Of a stretch of 64,000 nucleotides of DNA, positions 48,764-59,891 are shown one piece after another. The translations under genes were made by a program, and so were the position numbers. The stretch is taken from the NCBI RefSeq assembly GCF_001014615.2, contig NZ_LBCQ02000002.1, forward strand, positions 496,001 to 560,000, written 5' to 3'. Position 1 is the first letter of the stretch, and each line of letters begins with the position of its first letter. The DNA comes from Aquamicrobium sp. LC103 (lineage in GTDB: Bacteria > Pseudomonadota > Alphaproteobacteria > Rhizobiales > Rhizobiaceae). The notes under the pieces are model-generated. The model was given only the letters and a program-made list of their open reading frames with translations, did no database searches and was not told the origin of the DNA.

Positions 48764-50902
48764 ATGACCATGCTTTACGTCGTCATCGCCTGCGGCCTGC
48801 TTTCTGTCCTGTACGCCATTTGGGCGACGCAATCGGTCCTCGCGGCCGATCAGGGCAGCGCGCGCATGCAGGAAATAGCCGGCGCTATCCGGGAGGGAGC
48901 GCAGGCATATCTGACCCGTCAGTACACAACCATCGCCATTGTTGGCGTCGTCGTCTTCCTTCTCGCCTGGTGGCTGCTTTCGGGCGCCGCCGCGGTGGGT
49001 TTCCTCATCGGCGCCGTCCTTTCCGGCGCGGCCGGCTTCATCGGCATGCACGTTTCGGTGCGCGCCAATGTGCGCACGGCGCAAGCCGCATCCAACAGCC
49101 TCGCCGCGGGTCTTGATATCGCCTTCAAATCCGGCGCGATAACCGGCATGCTCGTTGCCGGCCTCGCCCTTCTGGGCGTCGCCGTCTACTACTGGATCCT
49201 GATCGGCCCGATGGGCTACGCGCCCGCCGACCGCGCCGTCATCGACGCGCTCGTGGCGCTCGGCTTCGGCGCCTCGCTGATCTCGATCTTCGCGCGTCTC
49301 GGCGGCGGCATCTTCACCAAGGGCGCGGACGTCGGCGGCGATCTCGTCGGCAAGGTCGAGGCGGGGATCCCGGAGGACGATCCGCGCAACCCGGCCACCA
49401 TCGCCGACAATGTCGGCGACAACGTCGGCGACTGCGCCGGCATGGCGGCCGACCTGTTCGAGACCTACGCGGTGACGGTCGTCGCCACCATGGTGCTCGC
49501 CGCGATCTTCTTCGCCGGCACCGACGTGCTGAATTCAGTGATGCTCTACCCGCTCGCCATCTGCGGCGCGTGCATCATCACCTCGATCATCGGCACCTTC
49601 TTCGTCAAGCTCGGCGCCAACAGCTCCATCATGGGCGCCCTCTACAAGGGGCTGATCGTGACCGGCGTCCTGACCGTGGGCGGCGTCGCGGTGGCGACCT
49701 CGCTCACCATCGGCTGGGGCGTCATCGGCACTGTCGGCGGCATGGAGATCACCGGCGCGAACCTCTTCGCCTGCGGTCTCATCGGCCTGGTGGTGACGGG
49801 GTTGATCGTGGTGATCACCGAATACTACACCGGCACCAACAAGCGTCCGGTGAATTCGATCGCCCAGGCGTCGGTCACCGGCCACGGCACCAACGTCATC
49901 CAGGGCCTCGCCGTCTCGCTGGAATCGACGGCGCTGCCCGCTATCGTCATCGTCGGCGGCATCCTCACCACGTTCCAGCTCGCCGGCCTGTTCGGCACCG
50001 CCATCGCGGTGACCACCATGCTCGGCCTTGCCGGCATGATCGTCGCGCTCGACGCGTTCGGACCGGTGACGGACAATGCCGGCGGCATCGCCGAGATGTC
50101 CGGCCTGCCGCCGGAAGTTCGCCAGTCGACCGACGCGCTCGACGCGGTCGGCAACACCACCAAGGCCGTGACCAAGGGCTACGCCATCGGTTCGGCCGGC
50201 CTCGGCGCGCTGGTGCTGTTCGCGGCCTATTCCTACGATCTGGAATATTTTGCCGCCAACAGCGAGCAGTACCCGTATTTCGCGGACATGGGGAACGTCT
50301 CGTTCTCGCTGTCCAACCCGTACGTGGTGGCCGGCCTGATCTTCGGCGGTCTCATCCCGTATCTGTTCGGCGGCATCGCGATGACCGCCGTCGGGCGCGC
50401 CGCGGGGGCGATCGTCGAGGAGGTGCGCAAGCAGTTCCGCGATGATCCGGGCATCATGGCCGGCACCTCCAAGCCGAACTACGCACGCGCGGTGGATCTG
50501 CTGACCAAGGCCGCGATCAAGGAGATGATCATACCGTCGCTGCTGCCGGTCCTTGCGCCGCTCGTGGTCTATTTCGGCGTGCTGCTGATCTCGGGTTCCA
50601 AGGCTTCGGCCTTCGCCGCCCTCGGCGCGTCGCTTCTCGGCGTGATCGTCAACGGCCTGTTCGTCGCGATCTCGATGACCTCGGGCGGCGGTGCCTGGGA
50701 CAACGCCAAGAAGTCCTTCGAGGACGGCTTCACCGACAAGGACGGCGTGAAGCACCTCAAGGGTTCGGAAGCCCACAAGGCCTCCGTCACCGGCGACACG
50801 GTCGGCGATCCCTACAAGGACACCGCCGGACCGGCCGTCAACCCGGCGATCAAGATCACCAACATCATGGCGCTGCTGCTGCTGGCGGTGCTTGCGCACT
50901 GA
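48764..50902 (+). CDS. hppA: Membrane-bound proton-translocating pyrophosphatase, K+-independent
   Basis: 712-residue pump with ~16 helices that uses PPi hydrolysis to move protons. The pyrophosphate loop [35 protein letters not shown] is intact. [17 protein letters not shown] carries Lys at the Ala/Lys selector position, which marks the K+-independent class. Length is standard. It probably starts at ATG 48764 ([11 protein letters not shown]). Confidence 0.96.
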   Translation: MTMLYVVIACGLLSVLYAIWATQSVLAADQGSARMQEIAGAIREGAQAYLTRQYTTIAIVGVVVFLLAWWLLSGAAAVGFLIGAVLSGAAGFIGMHVSVRANVRTAQAASNSLAAGLDIAFKSGAITGMLVAGLALLGVAVYYWILIGPMGYAPADRAVIDALVALGFGASLISIFARLGGGIFTKGADVGGDLVGKVEAGIPEDDPRNPATIADNVGDNVGDCAGMAADLFETYAVTVVATMVLAAIFFAGTDVLNSVMLYPLAICGACIITSIIGTFFVKLGANSSIMGALYKGLIVTGVLTVGGVAVATSLTIGWGVIGTVGGMEITGANLFACGLIGLVVTGLIVVITEYYTGTNKRPVNSIAQASVTGHGTNVIQGLAVSLESTALPAIVIVGGILTTFQLAGLFGTAIAVTTMLGLAGMIVALDAFGPVTDNAGGIAEMSGLPPEVRQSTDALDAVGNTTKAVTKGYAIGSAGLGALVLFAAYSYDLEYFAANSEQYPYFADMGNVSFSLSNPYVVAGLIFGGLIPYLFGGIAMTAVGRAAGAIVEEVRKQFRDDPGIMAGTSKPNYARAVDLLTKAAIKEMIIPSLLPVLAPLVVYFGVLLISGSKASAFAALGASLLGVIVNGLFVAISMTSGGGAWDNAKKSFEDGFTDKDGVKHLKGSEAHKASVTGDTVGDPYKDTAGPAVNPAIKITNIMALLLLAVLAH

Positions 50903-50926
50903 GCCTTACTTCGATCGGCAAAAAAG

Positions 50927-50957
50927 AAACCGCGGGAGGATGTTCCCGCGGTTTTTT
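50927..50957. terminator. Terminator after hppA
   Basis: AAACCGCGGGA-N6-TCCCGCGGTTT with T's after it on the plus strand and A's before it, so it can serve both hppA and the convergent BamE-like gene. Confidence 0.9.
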
Positions 50958-50989
50958 CATGTATTGATTCGGTCGAGGGCCGCCCGGCC

Positions 50990-51517
50990 TCAATATTGCG
51001 GGCCGCCGCCTCCGCCGAACGGATTGGCCGGCATGCCGCCCGCGCCGGAGAGGAGCTGGCCGATGAACGAGCGGTCCTGGCCACCTGTGGGCGTCGTGCG
51101 CGAGATGAAATCGAACACCTTGCCGTCCTGCAGGCCGTAATGCGCGATGTTGGCGACGCGGCCGTCGTCGCCGAAATAGACGGCGAGGATGCGCTGGTCG
51201 ACGATGCGCGGGTTCATGAAGGCGACGTTTCGCACGCGCTTCTGCGAGATGTAGTAGAAGACCTCGTTGTCGAAGGTCGCGGTGGTGGAAGGCGTGCCGA
51301 GCGCCAGGAGGACCTGTTCGCGGCTCGAGCCGACCGGCACCTGCTGCAGCGTTTCCTCGTCGACCAGATAGCCCTGGTTCAAAGTCTCGCTGGGCGACAG
51401 CGCCTCGCTCGTGTTGCAGCCCGAAAGCGCGACCGTGGCACTTACCGCCAATGCGAGCGTGAGCGTGCGGCCGAGCGTGTGCGACTTGAAATTCCGCGAA
51501 TGCAACAACAAATCCAT
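50990..51517 (-). CDS. BamE-like outer membrane assembly lipoprotein
   Basis: 175-residue SmpA/OmlA domain lipoprotein. Lipobox VALSGC near residue 33; LVDEETLQQVPVGSSREQVLLALGTPSTTATFDNEVFYYISQK is the BamE fold. It supports BamA-mediated insertion of beta-barrels. The C-terminal tail is Gly-rich (ANPFGGGGGPQY). Tail-to-tail with hppA, separated by a terminator. Confidence 0.85.
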   Translation of the reverse strand: MDLLLHSRNFKSHTLGRTLTLALAVSATVALSGCNTSEALSPSETLNQGYLVDEETLQQVPVGSSREQVLLALGTPSTTATFDNEVFYYISQKRVRNVAFMNPRIVDQRILAVYFGDDGRVANIAHYGLQDGKVFDFISRTTPTGGQDRSFIGQLLSGAGGMPANPFGGGGGPQY

Positions 51518-51628
51518 ATCGTCCCCGTCCTGTCAGCGGCTTGCGCCGGGCGGCAAAAGCGGTAAACCAGCTTTCTCACCGATGCAACCGCGCCATATCG
51601 GCAAATTACCCCTCGGAGGCCGCAGGGC

Positions 51629-52177
51629 ATGTTCAAAAGACTGTTTGGTCTAGGCCGAAACCCGAACCGCGCCATAACGAACGCGCTCTACGAACAAATC
51701 GTGGCAGCCGCGCGGCAACCGGCCTTTTATTCCGGCCTCGGCGTGCCTGACACGCCGCTCGGCCGTTTCGAGATGCTGTCGGTCCACATGTTCCTGTTCC
51801 TTCAGCGCGCGCGCGGCGAGGCAGGGGCCCTGTCCGATATCGCCCAGGAATTGACGGACGAGTTCTTTCTCGATGTCGAGCATTCGCTGCGCGAACTGGG
51901 GATCGGCGATGTCGGAGTTCCCAAACGCATGAAAAAGCTCGCCAAGATGTTCTACGGTCGCGCCGAGGCCTATCGCGAGGCGGTGGAAAAGAAGGACGCC
52001 GCCGCATTGGCGGCCGCTTTGAAGCGCAACGTAAGGCCGGATGTCGGTGATTGGCCTGAAGCGGCCGCGCTCGCCCGCTATGTCGAGACGGCGGACCGCG
52101 CGCTTGCCGGCCAGGGAGCGGCGGATCTCGTTTCCGGGAAGGTCGAGTTTCCGCAAGCCGGTGAAATGGAGGCGTGA
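51629..52177 (+). CDS. Ubiquinol-cytochrome c chaperone (CBP3-like)
   Basis: 182-residue protein of the Ubiq_cyt_C_chap family: PAFYSGLGVPDTPLGRFEMLSVHMFLFLQRAR, FFLDVEHSLRELGIGDVGVPKRMKKLAKMFYGR. Homologue of yeast Cbp3/human UQCC1, which helps assemble cytochrome bc1 cytochrome b. Stop overlaps the next start by 4 bp, linking it to yceD. Confidence 0.85.
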   Translation: MFKRLFGLGRNPNRAITNALYEQIVAAARQPAFYSGLGVPDTPLGRFEMLSVHMFLFLQRARGEAGALSDIAQELTDEFFLDVEHSLRELGIGDVGVPKRMKKLAKMFYGRAEAYREAVEKKDAAALAAALKRNVRPDVGDWPEAAALARYVETADRALAGQGAADLVSGKVEFPQAGEMEA

Positions 52178-52725
52178 AGTTGAACGTCGAGCAAAGCCCC
52201 ATCTCCCACGCGGTTTCCGTGGCGAGGCTGCCGCAGAAGGGCATGCCGGTGACCATCGACGCCGACGAGGCCCAGCGAGCGGCCCTGGCACGGGCGCACG
52301 AACTCGTGTCGGTCGGCTCGCTGCGGGCGGATTTACTCGTCACTTCGTGGAAGCGGGACGGGATCAAGGTTTCCGGCCGCCTGCAGGCGCAGATCGTGCA
52401 GAGCTGCATCGTCACGCTGGAGCCGATCGATGCGACGGTGGACGAGGAGGTTTCCGCGCTCTTCCTCCCGGAGGGGTCGAAACTCGCTCTGCCGGACGCG
52501 CTCGAGAACGGCGAGATCCTCTTGGACGCCGCAGGGCCCGACAGTCCCGAGATTTTCTCCGGCGACACGATCGACGTCGGCAAGCTTGCGGAGGAGTTCT
52601 TCTCGCTCGGCATCGACCCCTATCCGCGCAAATCCGGCGCTTCGTTGCAGGCCGGGGCCGAGGGCGGGGAGGAAAAGCGCGGCCCGCTCTTCGAAAAGCT
52701 GCAGGCATTGCGGAAGAAACTTTGA
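52174..52725 (+). CDS. yceD: YceD/DUF177 family protein
   Basis: 183-residue DUF177 protein: ADLLVTSWKRDGIKVSGRLQAQIVQSCIVTLEPIDATVDEEVSALFLP is the conserved core, with EFFSLGIDPYPRK near the C-terminus. In other bacteria it precedes rpmF-plsX and aids 23S rRNA or L32 supply; rpmF is absent at this position. Starts inside the stop of the chaperone gene. Confidence 0.85.
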   Translation: MKLNVEQSPISHAVSVARLPQKGMPVTIDADEAQRAALARAHELVSVGSLRADLLVTSWKRDGIKVSGRLQAQIVQSCIVTLEPIDATVDEEVSALFLPEGSKLALPDALENGEILLDAAGPDSPEIFSGDTIDVGKLAEEFFSLGIDPYPRKSGASLQAGAEGGEEKRGPLFEKLQALRKKL

Positions 52726-52840
52726 ATTGACCGTCGCCACGGCTGAATCAAGGTTGTGCGGACGCGCAAAACCGCTATTTTCCCCAAAACTTTTCGCCAG
52801 TGCCCGGACTCCGGTCGGGCCTAAATGAGACTGTTGTCGC

Positions 52841-53908
52841 TTGGTAAGAATCGCAATTGACGCAATGGGCGGAGACCACGGGCCGGAAGTCGTCCTGCCC
52901 GGCCTGATGAAGGTGGTCGAACGCCGTCCCGACGCGAGGTTTTTGATCTTCGGACGTGCCGAGAAGGTGCGTCCGCTGCTCGACGGATACGAGAAGCTGG
53001 TCGCCGTCAGCGAGTTCACCCATTGCGACGTGGCCGTGCGCATGGACGACAAACCCAGCCAGGCGCTTCGCCAGGGACGATGGAAATCGTCGATGTGGAA
53101 AGCCATCGAGGCGGTGAAGAACGGCGACGCGGATGTGTGCATCTCCGCCGGCAACACCGGCGCTCTGATGGCGATGTCCAAATTCTGCCTGCGCACCATG
53201 GCCAGCATCGAGCGCCCGGCGATCGCGGCGATCTGGCCGACGATCCGTGGCGAAAGCGTGGTTCTCGATGTCGGCGCGACGATCGGCGCCGATGCCCATC
53301 AGCTCATAGACTTTTCCATTCTCGGTTCGGCCATGGCGCGCGCGCTGTTTGCGATCGAGCGGCCGTCGGTCGGCCTTCTCAATGTCGGCGTCGAGGAGGT
53401 GAAAGGGCAGGAAGAGGTCAAGGAAGCCGGCCGCCTCCTGCGCGAGGCGAACCTCAAATCGATGGACTATCACGGCTTCGTCGAGGGCGACGACATCGGC
53501 AAGGGGTCGGTCGACGTGGTGGTGACCGAGGGTTTTTCCGGCAACATCGCGCTCAAGACGGCCGAGGGCACGGCGCGCCAGATCGGCGAGTATCTGCGCG
53601 AGGCCATGTCGAGGACGCTGCGCGCGAAGCTCGGCTATCTGCTGGCCAAGGACGCCTTCGACCTGCTTCGCGAGAAAATGGATGTCCGCAAGATCAATGG
53701 CGGCGTGTTCCTCGGGCTCAACGGCATCGTGGTGAAGAGCCACGGCGGCACCGACGACGAGGGATTCGCGGCCGCCGTCGAGCTCGGCTACGATATGGTC
53801 CAGGCCGGTTTGCTCGACAGGATCAAGATCGAGCTGGACATTTTCCACGGCAAGGCGCTCAAGCTGCGCGAGAAGGCGGCCGAGGATTCGGTCGCCGGTG
53901 AAGAGTAA
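52841..53908 (+). CDS. plsX: Phosphate acyltransferase PlsX
   Basis: 355-residue enzyme producing acyl-phosphate from acyl-ACP for phospholipid synthesis. [17 protein letters not shown] at the start and [33 protein letters not shown] and [18 protein letters not shown] are canonical. The start is TTG at 52841 (M)[10 protein letters not shown]. Follows yceD by 115 bp and runs into fabH. Confidence 0.94.
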   Translation: MVRIAIDAMGGDHGPEVVLPGLMKVVERRPDARFLIFGRAEKVRPLLDGYEKLVAVSEFTHCDVAVRMDDKPSQALRQGRWKSSMWKAIEAVKNGDADVCISAGNTGALMAMSKFCLRTMASIERPAIAAIWPTIRGESVVLDVGATIGADAHQLIDFSILGSAMARALFAIERPSVGLLNVGVEEVKGQEEVKEAGRLLREANLKSMDYHGFVEGDDIGKGSVDVVVTEGFSGNIALKTAEGTARQIGEYLREAMSRTLRAKLGYLLAKDAFDLLREKMDVRKINGGVFLGLNGIVVKSHGGTDDEGFAAAVELGYDMVQAGLLDRIKIELDIFHGKALKLREKAAEDSVAGEE

Positions 53909-53921
53909 GCAGGTGCAGGAA

Positions 53922-54893
53922 ATGATCAGATCGGTGGTGCGCGGCGTAGGGCAGGCCCTGCCGCGCAAGGTCATGAAGAATGCCGAATTCGAGAGCCTCG
54001 TGGATACGTCGGACGAGTGGATCGTTCAGCGTACCGGCATCACGCAGCGCTACATCGCCGCCGAGGACGAGACGACGGCTTCGCTGGGCGAGGCCGCGGC
54101 GCGTGCCGCGCTCGACGATGCCGGCCTGTCGCCCGCCGACATCGACCTCATCATTCTGGCCACCTCGACGCCCAACAATACCTTTCCCGCGACCGCCGTG
54201 GAAATCCAGGAGCGGCTGGGCATGCGGCACGGCTTCGCCTTCGACATGCAGGCCGTCTGCAGCGGCTTCGTCTATGCCGTGGCGACCGCCGACACCTATA
54301 TCCGGGGCGGAATGGCCAAGCGCGTGCTGGTGATCGGTTCGGAGACCTTCTCGCGCATCCTCGACTGGACCGACCGGACGACCTGCGTGCTTTTCGGTGA
54401 CGGCGCCGGGGCGATCGTCCTCGAAGCGCAGGCAGGCGAGGGGACGCGTTCCGATCGCGGCATCCTCTCCGCGAGCCTGCGTTCCGACGGCAGCCACCGC
54501 GAAAAGTTGTTCGTGGACGGCGGCCCATCGACGACCGGTACCGTGGGGCATCTGCGCATGGAGGGCCGCGAGGTCTTCAAGCATGCCGTGGGCATGATCA
54601 CCGACGTGGTCGAGGACGCGCTGGCGCAGGGCGGCATCACCGCCGAAGAACTCGACTGGTTCGTTCCCCACCAGGCCAACAAGCGCATCATCGATGCCTC
54701 GGCGAAGAAGCTCGGCATCGCCGACGACAAGGTGGTCGTCACTGTGCACCTGCACGGCAACACCTCCGCGGCGTCGGTTCCCCTGGCGCTCGCGGCCGCC
54801 GTTGCCGACGGCCGGATCAAGGAAGGCGACTACGTTCTTCTGGAGGCGATGGGCGGCGGCTTCACCTGGGGCGCGGTGCTCCTGCGCTGGTAA
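53922..54893 (+). CDS. fabH: 3-oxoacyl-ACP synthase III
   Basis: 323-residue thiolase-fold condensing enzyme that starts fatty acid synthesis. Catalytic Cys in [14 protein letters not shown], His in [12 protein letters not shown] and Asn in [18 protein letters not shown] 53922 gives the usual N-terminus [14 protein letters not shown]; the GTG at 53898 would add eight residues and overlap plsX by 11 bp. Confidence 0.96.
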   Translation: MIRSVVRGVGQALPRKVMKNAEFESLVDTSDEWIVQRTGITQRYIAAEDETTASLGEAAARAALDDAGLSPADIDLIILATSTPNNTFPATAVEIQERLGMRHGFAFDMQAVCSGFVYAVATADTYIRGGMAKRVLVIGSETFSRILDWTDRTTCVLFGDGAGAIVLEAQAGEGTRSDRGILSASLRSDGSHREKLFVDGGPSTTGTVGHLRMEGREVFKHAVGMITDVVEDALAQGGITAEELDWFVPHQANKRIIDASAKKLGIADDKVVVTVHLHGNTSAASVPLALAAAVADGRIKEGDYVLLEAMGGGFTWGAVLLRW

Positions 54894-54989
54894 ACGGCAA
54901 ATCTAGCAAGTTGAAAAGTTAAGTCCTTGACCTTGCAGGGCCAATTCCTTAACCTCCCGAAATATTGATCGTTTTTCAGATATTCCGAG

Positions 54990-55328
54990 ATGGTTGAAGC
55001 CCGGATGGGGGGAAAGACTTTAACACGCGCCGATCTCGCCGAGTCCGTATATCGGAAGGTCGGCCTGTCGCGAACGGAATCCGCCCAGCTCGTCGAGATG
55101 GTGCTCGACGAGATCTGTGACGCCATCGTGCGCGGCGAGACGGTGAAGCTCTCCTCCTTCGCCACCTTCCACGTTCGCGACAAGAACGAGCGCATCGGCC
55201 GCAACCCAAAGACGGGCGAGGAAGTGCCGATCCTGCCTCGCCGGGTCATGACGTTCAAGGCATCGAACGTGCTCAAGCAGCGCATCCTGCGCGCGCATCA
55301 AGTGGCGAAGAAATCCGGCAAGCGCTAG
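54990..55328 (+). CDS. ihfA: Integration host factor alpha subunit
   Basis: 112-residue HU/IHF-fold DNA-bending protein. [51 protein letters not shown] and the beta-arm [25 protein letters not shown] are diagnostic of IhfA. ATG 54990 is used; an internal ATG six codons later is also possible. It follows fabH by 96 bp and precedes a merR gene, as in other alphaproteobacteria. Confidence 0.95.
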   Translation: MVEARMGGKTLTRADLAESVYRKVGLSRTESAQLVEMVLDEICDAIVRGETVKLSSFATFHVRDKNERIGRNPKTGEEVPILPRRVMTFKASNVLKQRILRAHQVAKKSGKR

Positions 55329-55457
55329 CTTTTCTCGGCCTTCGGCGGGTTCCGATTGTGCACAGGCTTGCGGCCTGCATTTTCGTTATTTCTTGAATAA
55401 GGCTGCATAAAGCGCTGAAATAACGCCCGAGTCGCAACCTGAAAGTGAGTTACGGCG

Positions 55458-55991
55458 ATGGACAAGAGCCCCGACGCATTCCGCACCATCAGCGAGGTGG
55501 CAGAAAGCCTGGATTTGCCGCAGCACGTGCTGCGCTTCTGGGAGACACGGTTCAACCAGATCAAGCCGATGAAGCGCGGCGGCGGCAGGCGCTACTACCG
55601 TCCCCAGGACGTGGAGCTGATCAAGGGCATTCGCCACATGCTCTACGACCAGGGCTATACGATCAAGGGCGTGCAGAAGCTCCTGCGCGAGAACGGCAAC
55701 CAGTTCCTGGTCGCCATCGGCAGCGGCGACCTGGCCGCCATAGAGGCGATCACCCAGCGCAAGCAGGCGGAGGCGGAAGCCGCTTCCATGCAGCAGCGCG
55801 CCGACGACGAGATGCTGGTCGGCCAGCCGAAGGTGAAGCCGAGCCGGCGCTTCTTCGGCCTCGGGAAATCCGACGAGGAAGGCGGGGCGGAGGCCGGCGA
55901 TTCCCGGTTGTCGCGCGACAATCGCGCGCTCCTGCAGGAAGCCCTGTTCGATCTCCTGGAATGCAAGCGGCTACTGGACCAGGTTCGCTAG
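55458..55991 (+). CDS. MerR-family transcriptional regulator
   Basis: 177-residue MerR regulator with [28 protein letters not shown] and wing [39 protein letters not shown]. The C-terminal half has no metal or drug ligand motif; a short acidic tail ([19 protein letters not shown]) may aid dimerisation. Located after ihfA as in related species, function unknown. Confidence 0.88.
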   Translation: MDKSPDAFRTISEVAESLDLPQHVLRFWETRFNQIKPMKRGGGRRYYRPQDVELIKGIRHMLYDQGYTIKGVQKLLRENGNQFLVAIGSGDLAAIEAITQRKQAEAEAASMQQRADDEMLVGQPKVKPSRRFFGLGKSDEEGGAEAGDSRLSRDNRALLQEALFDLLECKRLLDQVR

Positions 55992-56123
55992 CGGGCTGAC
56001 AAAGCGGGTCATGCTTGCCGGCCATCCGTGCGCACGCCGTCCAGCGCCGCGCCGATGCTCGCCGATGCGCGATTTCCGGCAGCCGGAACGATGTCGCTCG
56101 CGGCGGAAAGCCCGCAAGGAGGA

Positions 56124-56155
56124 CCACCCGGCGAGGCGATCGGCCTGCCGGGTGG
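56124..56155. terminator. Large hairpin between convergent genes
   Basis: CCACCCGGC-G-AGGC-(GATCG)-GCCT-GCCGGGTGG, a long stem with one bulged base between merR and the convergent glycine-zipper gene. No T-run, so termination is inferred from place. Confidence 0.55.
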
Positions 56156-56166
56156 AGATTGGGTGA

Positions 56167-56484
56167 TCAGTAATTGCCGCGATAATAGCGGTCGTCGCAG
56201 GGTGCGGTGTAGATGCTGCCGTTGGGCGCCTGGTAACGGCACATGTCCTGGCCGCGCCTTTGCGGCGTCGTGGCGGTACCCACGGCTGCACCCAGAAGCG
56301 CGCCGCCGGCGGCGCCGACGAGCGTGCTCTGCGTGTTTCTTCCAAGCGCCTGGCCGGCGAGAGCGCCGCCGGCGGCACCGATCAGCGCACCTGTTCCGGC
56401 GCGTTGCTCCTGCTCGCTCGAGGCACAGCCGGCAAGCGTCATTGCCATGAGGGCTGCGGCGAGCGCGGTGTTGCGAAGTTTCAT
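56167..56484 (-). CDS. Glycine-zipper 2TM lipoprotein
   Basis: 105-residue lipoprotein: signal MKLRNTALAAALMAMTLAGC with lipobox LAGC at residue ~20, then two glycine zippers (GALIGAAGGALAGQALG and LVGAAGGALLGAAVGTA). It resembles 17-kDa surface antigen/YMGG proteins of the outer membrane. The C-terminus CRYQAPNGSIYTAPCDD has two Cys that could form a disulfide. Confidence 0.85.
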   Translation of the reverse strand: MKLRNTALAAALMAMTLAGCASSEQEQRAGTGALIGAAGGALAGQALGRNTQSTLVGAAGGALLGAAVGTATTPQRRGQDMCRYQAPNGSIYTAPCDDRYYRGNY

Positions 56485-56835
56485 TTCAAATCCTCTCCTT
56501 ATGCCCGCCCCTCGACTGCTTGCGGACGCATTGGGGCGGAAAGATGAACGAAATCGTCCGTTTGTTCAAGAAACCGTTCTGCAAGCCCGTTCCGGGGATC
56601 GGGCCCGCGGTCGTACATGGTCCGCGCCGTGAAGAAACGCGAACCCGCTGGAAAACGGTGCTCGGCGCCGAGTGGTTCCAGCAGCCGGAGCTTCGTCTTG
56701 GAAATGGGGACGCTTTGCAAGGACGCGGGATTCTCAGCCAACAGGCGTCCCGAAGGAAAGCCATCGATCCGGTCGATCGGCGACTTTGCAGCCGATTTCT
56801 CATCGATCCATTGCTAGGGTCTAAAAGGGAAAAAA
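56485..56835. other. Intergenic stretch with an unsupported small frame
   Basis: About 350 bases between the lipoprotein gene and tRNA-Pro. A minus-strand frame at 56499-56741 (80 aa, MAENPASLQSVPISKTKLRL...) is the only one with protein-like composition; I do not recognise it and find no clear ribosome site. Could be a gene remnant. Confidence 0.3.
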
Positions 56836-56912
<77 letters not shown>

Positions 56913-57010
56913 AACCGCGGAGAGGCTTATTATCTCAGCCGCCGCGACGCAAGGCATATTTCGCGCCCGCCACGATAATTCCTGTCGGCGATTCAATCGG
57001 CCGACGGCCT

Positions 57011-58288
57011 TCACGCATCGCCCGCAATGCCTCCGTCGGCGGGGGATGGCCCCGTCTTCCGCGCAAGCCGTGCCTGATGGCGCTGTTCCAGCCCGAAACA
57101 TCCCCAGATCAGGCCGATCAGCAGATAGAAATGGCGCCAATGGTCCATGTCGATGACGGTGCCGAGGCCGATATGGCCGAGGAAGACGACGTAGGCGCAC
57201 ATGAGATAGGGTTGCCACGGCCTGTCGCGGAAGAGGATGCGGAATCCGCCGACGAGCGTTCCCAGTATGAGGCCGACATAGGCGGCGAAGCCGATCCAGC
57301 CGTAGTCCATCAGCGATTTCAGCCAGATATTGTGGGTGTCTTCGCCGAGCATGCGGCCGAACATCAGCGGACCGATGCCGAAGGGGTGCTCCGTGGCCAT
57401 CTGGAAGCCGATCCCGAAGCGTGCGAACCGGCCGAGATGCCCGCCGTCATATTCCTGGACGAGCTGCGCGCGCGCGGAGAAGAAGTCGCCGACGCCAGGC
57501 AGCTGCAACGCGACGAGTATCGCGACCGTGAGGAGAAGGAAGGCGAAAGTCGTCATCAGCACGATGCGCAGCCGGAAGAGCCCGCTATTGCTCTGCAGGA
57601 ACAGTGCCGCGACCATCAACATCGCCGAAATGACGAACAGGCCCCAGGCGCCGCGTGAGAACGAGAGAAAAATAGCGGCGACGATGACGAGCAGCATGGC
57701 TGCATGAAGCGGCAGCTTGCGCGGATCGCCCGTCAGTACGAGGTAGAGCAAGTAGATGCCGGGCAAGGCCAGGAACGGGCCGAAGACGTTGGGATCCTTG
57801 AAGGCGCCCATCGCCCGGTCGTAGCGTGTGAACATCTCGGCGCCGGGAAACAGGTTGAAGTAGCCGCAGATGCCGAGCGTTCCGGTGACGAGCGCGGCCG
57901 CGACCCAGCCATGGAAGATCGGGCGAAAGAGCCATGGCTGCGCGCGCGTGACGGCGGCGAAGAAGACCGAGGTCAATGCGAGGAAGAGCGTGACGGCCAG
58001 ATAGATCGGCGTGTCGTAGAGGTCCGCCATCTGCGCCATGGAGAACAGGCCGCCGACGCAATAGACGGTGAAAATCGCCATGAGGACGCCTGCATGACGT
58101 GAAATCGGCAGGCCGAACAGACACCAGACCGCGATCAGCGGTACCATGTAGAGCTCGTAGGGAGACGGCTCGTTGACCACGAAGCCGGACAGGAAGACGC
58201 CGAAGAAGACCGCGCTTGCCGCCAGCATCGCGGTGATCTTGGCGTCGACCGCCGCGCGCGGCAGCCCGTTGGCGATGGTCGCGCTCAA
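57011..58288 (-). CDS. O-antigen ligase/polymerase-like membrane protein
   Basis: 425-residue polytopic protein with about 12 helices. The Wzy_C-like periplasmic region FLSFSRGAWGLFVISAMLM and EDTHNIWLKSLMDYGWIGFAAYVG is typical of O-antigen ligase-family polymerases (ExoQ/WaaL-type). Start TTG 58288 overlaps the stop of the WcaJ gene (TTGA); ATG 58228 is the alternative. Upstream extension to 58888 is a shadow of the WcaJ gene. It likely polymerises or ligates exopolysaccharide repeat units. Fourth gene of a leftward EPS operon. Confidence 0.8.
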   Translation of the reverse strand: MSATIANGLPRAAVDAKITAMLAASAVFFGVFLSGFVVNEPSPYELYMVPLIAVWCLFGLPISRHAGVLMAIFTVYCVGGLFSMAQMADLYDTPIYLAVTLFLALTSVFFAAVTRAQPWLFRPIFHGWVAAALVTGTLGICGYFNLFPGAEMFTRYDRAMGAFKDPNVFGPFLALPGIYLLYLVLTGDPRKLPLHAAMLLVIVAAIFLSFSRGAWGLFVISAMLMVAALFLQSNSGLFRLRIVLMTTFAFLLLTVAILVALQLPGVGDFFSARAQLVQEYDGGHLGRFARFGIGFQMATEHPFGIGPLMFGRMLGEDTHNIWLKSLMDYGWIGFAAYVGLILGTLVGGFRILFRDRPWQPYLMCAYVVFLGHIGLGTVIDMDHWRHFYLLIGLIWGCFGLEQRHQARLARKTGPSPADGGIAGDA

Positions 58289-59823
58289 TAGGCGTTTTCC
58301 GTGTTCAGGAGCCGGATCGGCGTCAACAGCAATATCTTGAGGTCGAACCAGAGCGACCAGTTCTCGATGTAATAGAGGTCGTATTCGGTGCGCATCTTGA
58401 TCTTGTCGTCGGTGTCGACCTCGCCGCGCCAGCCATTGATCTGGGCCCAGCCGGTGACGCCGGGCTTGACCTTGTGGCGCGCGAAATAGCCGTCCACCAC
58501 CTCGTGATAGAGCCGGTTGTGCGCCTGTGCGGCCACCGCGTGGGGGCGGGGGCCGATGAGCGACAGGTCGCCTCTCAGTGCATTGAAGAATTGCGGCAGT
58601 TCGTCGACCGAGGTCTTGCGGATGAAGCGGCCGACGCGCGTCACGCGCGGATCGTTCTTCTTGACCGCGTTGCGGGCCGTCGGGTCGCTTTGCTCCACAT
58701 ACATGGAGCGGAACTTGTAGACCTTGATGATCTCGTTGTTGAAGCCGTGACGCTCCTGCTTGAAGATCACCGGTCCCTTGCTGTCGAGCTTGATGGCGAT
58801 CGCCGTCGCCAGCATCACCGGCGAGAACAGCACGATGCCCGCGAGGCTGAAGACGATGTCGAAGGCGCGCTTGGCTACCGAATCCCAATCGTTGATGGGC
58901 TTGTCGAAAATATCGAGCATCGGCACGGCGCCGATATAGGAATAGGAACGCGGGCGGAAGCGAAGCTGGTTGGAATGCGCCGACAGGCGGATGTCGACCG
59001 GCAGGATCCAGAGCTTCTTCAAAAGCGAAAGCACCCTTGTCTCGGCGGTAAGCGGCAGCGAGACGATGAGCATGTCGATCCGCGCGATGCGCGCGAACTC
59101 GATCAGCTCGGCTATGTTGCCGAGCTTCGGATAGCCGGCGACGACGGGCGGCGAGCGGCGATCGTCACGGTCATCGAAGATGCCGCAGATGCGGATGTCA
59201 TTGTCGGGCTGCTGCTCGATCGAGCGGATGAGCGTTTCGGCGCCCTTGCCGCCGCCGACGATGATGGCGCGGCGCTCGATCGCGCCGTTTCGCGCCCAGC
59301 GCCGGACCAGGCGGGCCACCACGAGCCTGAACAGCGCGAGCAGCGCAAATCCCGAGACGAACCAGGTTCCGAGCCAGAACCGCGAGAATTCGACCGAGAT
59401 CTTGAGGAAGAAGCCGGCGAGCGAGACGAGCGCGAGCGTGCCGGCCCAGACGACGAACAGGGTTCCGATGGTCGAGATCGGGTTGCGCAGGCGCCCCATC
59501 TGATAGGAATTACAGATTTCGAGCAACATCACGGCCGTGGCCGATGCGACGAAGACGATCGCCGGATAGTGCCAGTCGAGATGGGTGCCCAGACCGACAT
59601 GCAGGGCGAAGATGCCGAGGCCCGACACCAGCAGCAGCGCGAACTCGATGAGCCGCACCGTGCCGCTGACCATCACCGGGGAAATGGTGTCGCGCCGGTA
59701 TTGCGTGGCGATTCGGCGCGCGATCGGGTTGAGCTCCACCGACTGGCGCGGCCCCTTCGACGCGTCGTCGAACTTCCTGACGGCGTCGGGTGTGAAGCTG
59801 TGCGAAGGCTCGATCTTGGTCAT
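58285..59823 (-). CDS. Undecaprenyl-phosphate glucose phosphotransferase (WcaJ-type)
   Basis: 512-residue polyprenyl-phosphate sugar transferase. N-terminal membrane helices (residues ~50-170), a CoA-binding-like domain with [19 protein letters not shown], then the bacterial sugar transferase core [30 protein letters not shown] ... [24 protein letters not shown] ... [36 protein letters not shown]. It starts EPS repeat-unit assembly by adding hexose-1-P (probably glucose or galactose). 68 bp after the GT4 gene. Confidence 0.92.
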   Translation of the reverse strand: MTKIEPSHSFTPDAVRKFDDASKGPRQSVELNPIARRIATQYRRDTISPVMVSGTVRLIEFALLLVSGLGIFALHVGLGTHLDWHYPAIVFVASATAVMLLEICNSYQMGRLRNPISTIGTLFVVWAGTLALVSLAGFFLKISVEFSRFWLGTWFVSGFALLALFRLVVARLVRRWARNGAIERRAIIVGGGKGAETLIRSIEQQPDNDIRICGIFDDRDDRRSPPVVAGYPKLGNIAELIEFARIARIDMLIVSLPLTAETRVLSLLKKLWILPVDIRLSAHSNQLRFRPRSYSYIGAVPMLDIFDKPINDWDSVAKRAFDIVFSLAGIVLFSPVMLATAIAIKLDSKGPVIFKQERHGFNNEIIKVYKFRSMYVEQSDPTARNAVKKNDPRVTRVGRFIRKTSVDELPQFFNALRGDLSLIGPRPHAVAAQAHNRLYHEVVDGYFARHKVKPGVTGWAQINGWRGEVDTDDKIKMRTEYDLYYIENWSLWFDLKILLLTPIRLLNTENAY

Positions 59824-59891
59824 GGTCCCGCTCGCAAGAGAACGACCATCGATAGCAGGAAGCGGCTAAGGAATGCTTGACGACGGAGGAC

